Below are positions 58,712 to 64,000 of a stretch of 64,000 nt of DNA, piece by piece. A model generated the notes under the pieces. The model was not told the origin of the DNA. It did no database searches and saw nothing but the letters and a program-made list of their open reading frames with translations. This DNA comes from Artemisia argyi (lineage: Eukaryota > Streptophyta > Magnoliopsida > Asterales > Asteraceae): positions 101,708,871 through 101,772,870 of the forward strand of contig CM060695.1 of NCBI GenBank assembly GCA_030686995.1. Reading direction: 5' to 3'. Position numbers and translations under genes: made by a program. The stretch's first letter is position 1. Each line of letters starts with the position of its first letter.

Positions 58712-59408
58712 AAGCAAATTCCACCAGACACAAATACTCATCCCAGTTACCAGTCCACTCAAGGGCACAAGACCTCAACATATCCTCCAAGGTCTGAATC
58801 GTACGCTCAGTCTGACCATCTGTCTGAGGGTGAAAGGCCGTGCTAAACTTAAGTCTAGTTCCCCACGCCTTTTGCAAACCCTTCCAAAATCTAGAAGTAA
58901 ACCGCGGATCTCTGTCGGATATAATAGCTGCAGGAGTACCATGTAGTCGAACAATTTCCTGTCTAAAGATTTCAGCTAACCTGCTAACGGAATAATCCTT
59001 ACGGATAGGCAAGAAGTGGGCTGACTTAGTTAAACGATCAACCACAACCCAAATAGCATCATGCCTTTTCTGTGTGTTTGGCAAACCCGTCACAAAATCC
59101 ATGGAAATCTGATCCCACTTCCAAGTAGGAATCTCTAATGGTTGTAAAAGACCACTAGCACGTTGATGCTCAATTTTCACCTGCTGACATGTCAAACACT
59201 TGGCCACAAACGTAGCCACATCTTGCTTCATTCCATTCCAGCAGAAGTTCTGTTTCAAATCTCTATACATCTTGGTTGAACCAGGATGGATAGTAAATGG
59301 AGAACTGTGTGCTTCAGATAACATAGCTTCCCGAATAGAAGGATCACTAGGGACACACAAATGATCGCCATGCCATACGATACCATCATCATCAACCCGA
59401 AATTCCGT
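58707..59408 (-). pseudogene. Element E integrase, N-terminal and catalytic part
   Basis: Integrase inserts the cDNA into chromosomes. The zinc-binding part is visible (HSSPFTIHPG...CLTC, near 59180-59310). The catalytic acids are in WDQISMDFVTG (about 59090), IISDRDPRF (about 58910) and the E of GQTERTIQTLED (about 58800). The frame is open from 59360 but is cut at EFAYN by element F; the last ~40 residues of the 259-aa frame come from the LTR of F. A TAG at 59409-59411 separates it from the upstream part. Confidence 0.92.
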
Positions 59409-59741
59409 CTACTTACCGTCCTCTAAACCCTGAATTATGGACCAAAGTTCACCATCATCTTTCTGAGCTTCCTTAACTCTAAGTATGAGGTTAGGTTCAA
59501 TCTTCAAACTCGCCCAATATCCGTCACGACCACGAATCCAAAATTCCACTTCCAAAAGTTCCAAGTCATTAATAATCTTATAGTCAATATCAAAACTAGC
59601 CAAAATCCCAGACTTCCTACTAAGAGCGTCAGCAACCACATTCGCCTTGCCAGGGTGATACTGAATGTTCGTGTCGTAGTCCTTAAGAAGTTCCAGCTAA
59701 CGTCTCTGTCTCATATTCAACTCTTTCTGAGTAAAGATGTA
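59409..59741 (-). pseudogene. Element E RNase H end and linker to integrase
   Basis: In frame with its neighbours. It continues the RNase H wording after the stop at 59742 (YIFTQKELNMRQRR), has a TAG at 59697-59699 where relatives have tryptophan, then NVVADALSRKS and a linker, and ends with TAG at 59409. Confidence 0.85.
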
Positions 59742-60866
59742 TTAAAGACTCTTATAATCGGTAAAGATGTCGCAAGATTCCCCATAAAGATAATGCCTCC
59801 AAATTTTCAAAGCAAACACGACTGCAGCCAACTCCAAGTCATGTGTAGGATAGTTAACTTCATAAGGTTTCAGCTGTCTTGATGCATAGGCGATAACCTT
59901 TCCATGCTGCATCAATACACAACCAAGACCCTTCTTTGAAGCATCGCTGTAGATTTGAAATCCACCAGACCCAGAAGGTAAGGTAAGAATAGAAGAGAAA
60001 ACCATTCTCTTCTTCAATTCCTCAAAGCTTTCCTCACATTCTTCACCCCAAATGAATTTCTCACCCTTCCTCATAAGTTTAGTCAACAGTAAAGGCAAAC
60101 GTGAGAATCCTTCCACAAACCTCCGATAGTAGCCAGCCAAACCCAAGAAACTCCTGACTTCTGTCACCGTTGTCGGTCTGGGCCATTTAGTGATTTCCTC
60201 GACCTTTGCAGGATCCATGGTAATACAATCTACAGAAACGATGTGACCCAAGAATGCCACCTGTCCCAACCAAAATTCACATTTCGAAAACTTAGCGTAC
60301 AACTGCTTCTGACGCAGAATCGCTAAAACAATACGAAGATGTTCCTCATGCTCTTCCTTCGTCTTTGAATAAACAAGGATGTCGTCAATGAAAACAATAA
60401 CAAATTTGTCCATGAATTCGTGAAAGACACGATTCATTAAATCCATGAACACAGCTGGGGCATTGGTCAAACCAAACGGCATCACCAAAAATTCATAATG
60501 ACCATAACGAGTACAGAATGTTGTCTTAGGAACATCTTGTTCCTTCACCCGTAGTTGATGGTACCCAGATCTCAAATCGATTTTGGAAAAGAACTTCGCA
60601 CCTTGAAGTTGATCAAAAAGGACATCGATGCGAGGCAATGGATAACAGTTACAAATTGTAATATGATTAAGCTCGCGGTAGTTAATGCACAACCTCATAC
60701 TACCGTCTTTCTTCTTCACAAAAAGAACAGGAGCACCCCATGGAGAAACACTCGGATGAATGAACCCACGTTCCAGTAGCTCTAGAAGTTGTTCTTTCAA
60801 CTCCTTCAATTCAATAGGGGCCATACGATAAGGAGATTTTGAAATAGGTTCGGTACCAGGGATTAA
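59742..60866 (-). pseudogene. pol: Element E reverse transcriptase and RNase H
   Basis: The 360-aa frame starts at 60824; the same frame is open up to the stop at 60867. RT has [10 protein letters not shown] (Asp near residue 83) and the catalytic FIDD at 145-148. [11 protein letters not shown] marks the connection, and RNase H begins with YSDAS near 291-295. The frame stops with TAA at 59742-59744 in FTDYKSL, where relatives continue. All catalytic residues I can check in RT are present, but stops on both sides prevent a full polyprotein. Confidence 0.92.
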
Positions 60867-61544
60867 TTAAATACTAAACTCCACTTCACGTTCAGGAGGA
60901 ATTCCCGGAAGTTCCTCAGGGAAAACATCAGAAAAATCTCGGACAACAGGATGATCCTCAAGGCGAGTCTCATTAACAGAAGTGTCTTTGATTGAAACTA
61001 AGAACCCCTCACAACCATGTGAGATCAAGGTACGGGCTTTCAAAGCAGAAATGATTTTCATAGGTTTGACAGGTCGAGAACCTTGATACACAAATTCGGG
61101 ATTATTTAAATCACCAAAGATAATACGTTTGGTGTGACAGTCAATCGTAGCTCGATGTTCCGTCAACCAATCCATGCCAAGAATGATGTCGAAGTCGCAC
61201 ATTTCCAAAGGAAAAAGATTGGAAGAACGAATCTTGTTGTCAAAACGTATAGGACAATTCTTAAATTCATGGTTAATGATTACTTGGTTTTTCATATGGG
61301 TGGATATTGATAAGGTATATTCAAGTAATTTTGGTGGAATTGTTATGTGTTTATCAAAAGAAATAGATACTATGGAATGAGTGGCACCCGTATCAAATAA
61401 TACAAAAATAACTCGACCAAACATATTTAAAGAGCCCGTAATGGTACCTGATGCTCTTGCTGCCTGCTCATGAGTCATAGCAAACACTCGACCTGAAGCA
61501 GCTGACTGAGTCCCAGTACAACCTTTGTTCTTGTTCTTCGGGCA
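60867..61544 (-). pseudogene. Element E protease
   Basis: A 206-aa frame from 61487, in frame with gag and RT. Aspartic protease active site is LFDTGATHS (about residues 30-38); LGMDWL near 105-110 is the second conserved string of chromovirus proteases. FSDVFPEELPGIPP marks the protease-RT linker. It ends at a TAA at 60867-60869; the linker wording resumes at once after it. Confidence 0.9.
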
Positions 61545-62583
61545 CTAATTAGCTCGATGTCCCACAACACCACAAATAAAGCATCCTCCTGTAAGACGAT
61601 GACACGGCTTTCCGGGATGCATCTTTCCACAAGTAGAGCATGGTGGAGGAGAAGCCTGATCCGGAAACCTCTTCTGGTTAGAAGAACCAGACCCATAATT
61701 CGACCTATACCCAGATGAGTTACCATACTGCTGACCCCTGTTGTTCCCATACCTCTGGTTGTTGTTCCTGTCACCATTTCTGTTACTACCACCGCTACCA
61801 TTACCATTTCCCCTACGATCCTGATCCCTCTGACCCTGACTCCTCTGAACCTGACTAGAACCTGTTGCCCCAGAAGATTGAATGCTATCGCCATCTCTGT
61901 TACGTTTGTTACTCCTGGTCCTTTCCCTTAAGATCTCCACATTGCGTGCTGCATCAGCAACCTTGGCAATGTCAGTAAAGTCAGTATTCACAAGGCTCTC
62001 CAAGATCCAGTCACTTAATGCCCATTTGAATTTCATAGCTTGCTCCTCTTGATTACCAGCCCGAGTCCCCAAAAAGCTAGTCAAGCGCAAAAACCGCCTC
62101 ATGAAGTCAATGGACGACTCATTATCGAACTGCTTGATGTTATGATATTCACGCTCAAATTTTTGCTGTTCGGAACGAGGAAAATACTGCAAATAGAAAA
62201 TCTCACGAAATGACAGCCAAGTCAGAGTAGCAAAAAAGTCATCACCTTTCACCTGTGTCACCCTCCAGCTTATAACTAGCAAGACGAGCCTTAAACTCAT
62301 CACCACACCTAAGCACCTCAAAGATTTTCTCAATGTGGGCTATCCAGTTTTCAGCATCCACAGGAAAGTTAGCTGAGCTAAAAGACTTGGGCCTTTGTTT
62401 CCCAAATTTCTCCAACCACCCAAGTATGGTAGGTGCAGCATCCCCACCACTGCCAGACCCAAGGTGAGCCTGACGAAATTCATCAAAAAGTCGGGTCCTA
62501 ATATCTGGCATCAAGGCCTCAACAGCCTGGGCCATAACCGCGCTGAAAGCAGCTTCATCACCAGTGTTACGTGTGTTCACCAT
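61545..62583 (-). pseudogene. gag: Element E gag with internal deletion, frame shift and stop
   Basis: The start MVNTRNTGDE at 62583 is a common opening of Tekay-type gags in Asteraceae. The first frame ends at 62242. The gag domain continues in another frame from about 62260 (GDDFFATLTW, FYLQYFPRSEQQKFEREY), and about ten residues expected at the junction after SYKLEGD are missing, so a small deletion caused the shift. A Gly/Asn/Arg-rich stretch precedes the zinc knuckle CFICGVVGHRAN, whose last Cys lies just beyond a TAG at 61545-61547. The frame then runs on towards the protease. Confidence 0.9.
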
Positions 62584-62720
62584 CTAGAAGATCAATAAAC
62601 GGATTAGTGAAGACAAATCAAAATGAGAATTACAAAATGAAGGAAACAGTCAGAGCAGAAGAAGCCTAATGTCTACCCAAATCCTCATAGGTCACTAGCC
62701 TAAGCTCTAAGAGTCGCAAA
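62584..62720 (-). other. Leader of element E
   Basis: Short untranslated stretch between primer site and gag start; no feature seen. Confidence 0.7.
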
Positions 62721-62723
62721 CCT

Positions 62724-62736
62724 GTCTCTGATACCA
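62724..62736 (-). promoter_or_regulatory. Primer-binding site of element E
   Basis: Minus strand TGGTATCAGAGAC, initiator tRNA-Met type, 4 bp from the LTR. Confidence 0.88.
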
Positions 62737-62740
62737 TAAT

Positions 62741-64000
62741 TGTAACACCCCAACCCGAAAAGGGCTAGAATGTAACATTATGGTGTGTAATCAGAACATA
62801 ACAATGCAAGCGGAAGTCTTTATTAAAACATAAGTAACAAGTCATAAGAAACAATGACTTAAAGAGTATAGCCTTAACCAAGGCTATACAAAGGAAAATA
62901 ATCCGGAAATACATAAGTCTAAAGGAAATAACAAGTCAAAGTACTAAGTCTGAAAATCCATAACAATGGGGAAACACTAAGTATAGGTCTTCTAGCATCC
63001 TATACTCATCACTCAAAGCCCAGCTTCCCGCTTATTACCTGCCACAGAGAAAAGAAAATGCGGATGAGCTAATGCTCAGTGAACAGATATAAACAAAGAT
63101 AGGTAATAAGCATAAACGAAAATAATAGATGAATAAGAGTCCACGTGAAACTGCAAAGATTAAGGTCAACAAAAATATAGCATATGTGATAATGAATCAA
63201 GGATTCATTAAAGGAAATATGAAACGGATATAAACATAAGCAAAGAGAATACAAACGTATAATAAGCATAAGAGAATAGAAATATAAGGATGTCAAATGA
63301 TAATAAAGAAATGCCCAGATAATCATACAAATTGCACAAAGGATTTGCAACTCCAATGTACTAGTGTGAAATGGAGTGTATTGCACCCACCAAACCATTC
63401 ACCAAATAATACAAAACAAAGTACCTAGGATGCATCCATACGCCCCCTGCAAAACAAATATATATGCACAAAGCTCTAGGCTAAGTAAACATATACAATA
63501 ATAAATATAGGCGTGAATAGCTAGCTTAAAGGGAACGCTGTGGACTAAAACCCACCTCCACCGATAGTGTCAATACCACTGGTGCATCAGTGGCAAGGCC
63601 ATGGACTCCCCATGACTGGCTACAAATTAATCAAATCATATACAAGTAACACATAATGGGCATAGAATCAAGAATGCTATAGAAAAGAAATATAGCATGC
63701 AAACGACTATCAATCTCATATCAATATCAAGTATCAACAATTACAAATCAAGCAAAGGGAACATAGCAATGGCTTAACTGAAGGGATCATAATCGAAACA
63801 TTAAACAAAGAGAGAATGATGGCCTTTACTAAAAAGGTGGAATATTTGTACCTTAGGAAATGAAAGCAAATGGAAAAGAACACAAGGAAAAGTGGATCAC
63901 TCCTTCTTCACCGAACCTACACGAATTATAATTACATATTACTTATATGCTTATTTAATATTATAACGGATTTTTAATGCCTGTTATAATTACGTCTTCC
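62741..64000 (-). repeat. 5' LTR of element E (partial)
   Basis: Starts TGTAACACCCCAACCCG on the plus strand and matches the left part of 47595-51313 with scattered substitutions; it runs off the window. Confidence 0.95.

Larger units (their letters stand above)
47595..64000 (-). mobile_element. Element E: Tekay-type chromovirus (Ty3/Gypsy), right end outside window
   Basis: Minus-strand order: 5' LTR (62741 onward), primer site, gag, protease, RT, RNase H, integrase, chromodomain-like tail, polypurine tract, 3' LTR (47595-51313). After the gag all coding pieces lie in one frame, interrupted by stops and by element F. The LTRs differ more than those of element A (roughly 2-3% where compared), so it is an older insertion. 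Confidence 0.94.

Overview
This is plant nuclear DNA made almost wholly of LTR retrotransposons nested inside one another. I see no host protein gene, tRNA or rRNA. The proteins are plant Ty3/Gypsy types: an OTA-clade (Athila/Tat) gag-protease-RT-RNase H-integrase and a chromovirus of Tekay/Del type. Their wording resembles polyproteins I know from Asteraceae, so a composite is the likeliest source; this is inference from recognition, not a search. The setting looks like repeat-rich heterochromatin.

Layout. (A) 1-15205, minus strand: a nearly intact OTA-clade element. Its 3' LTR runs off the left edge and ends at 2179, pol is at 3165-5876, gag-protease at 5915-8908, and the 5' LTR covers at least 12990-15205. 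(B) 15206-16692 and 36851-about 37465, plus strand: an older Athila-like element whose LTR end, tRNA-Asp-type primer site, leader full of palindromes and intron-split gag are broken up by later insertions. (C) 16693-36845, plus strand: a Tekay-like element arranged LTR-internal-LTR-internal-LTR, flanked by TGGAA duplications, inserted in B's gag. (D) about 37466-37560 and 45365-47594: probable SIRE-like LTR sequence that carries a Ty1/Copia element (37561-45359, minus strand, CGCCA duplications) and a SINE (47212-47410). (E) 47595-64000, minus strand: a Tekay-type chromovirus with 3.7-kb LTRs and a mutated gag-pol, running off the right edge. (F) 52035-58706, minus strand: a young element with two 2989-bp LTRs around only 694 bp, inserted in E's integrase with GTTAT duplications.

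Relative order of insertion follows from the nesting. B is oldest. A, C and D cut B; the Copia element, the SINE and E cut D; F cuts E. Four insertions have exact 5-bp or longer target duplications visible at both ends (C, Copia, SINE, F), so the nesting is read directly from the sequence.

How the parts relate. Only A keeps a nearly complete set of enzymes, spoiled by a one-base frame shift and one stop codon. E has all domains (gag, protease, RT, RNase H, integrase, chromodomain) with six in-frame stops, a small gag deletion and the F insertion. C keeps an open gag but a ruined pol although its LTRs are nearly identical, and F has no coding capacity, so both probably moved using enzymes of relatives such as E. 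C, E and F share primer-site type, polypurine tract and LTR-end wording, which supports that link.
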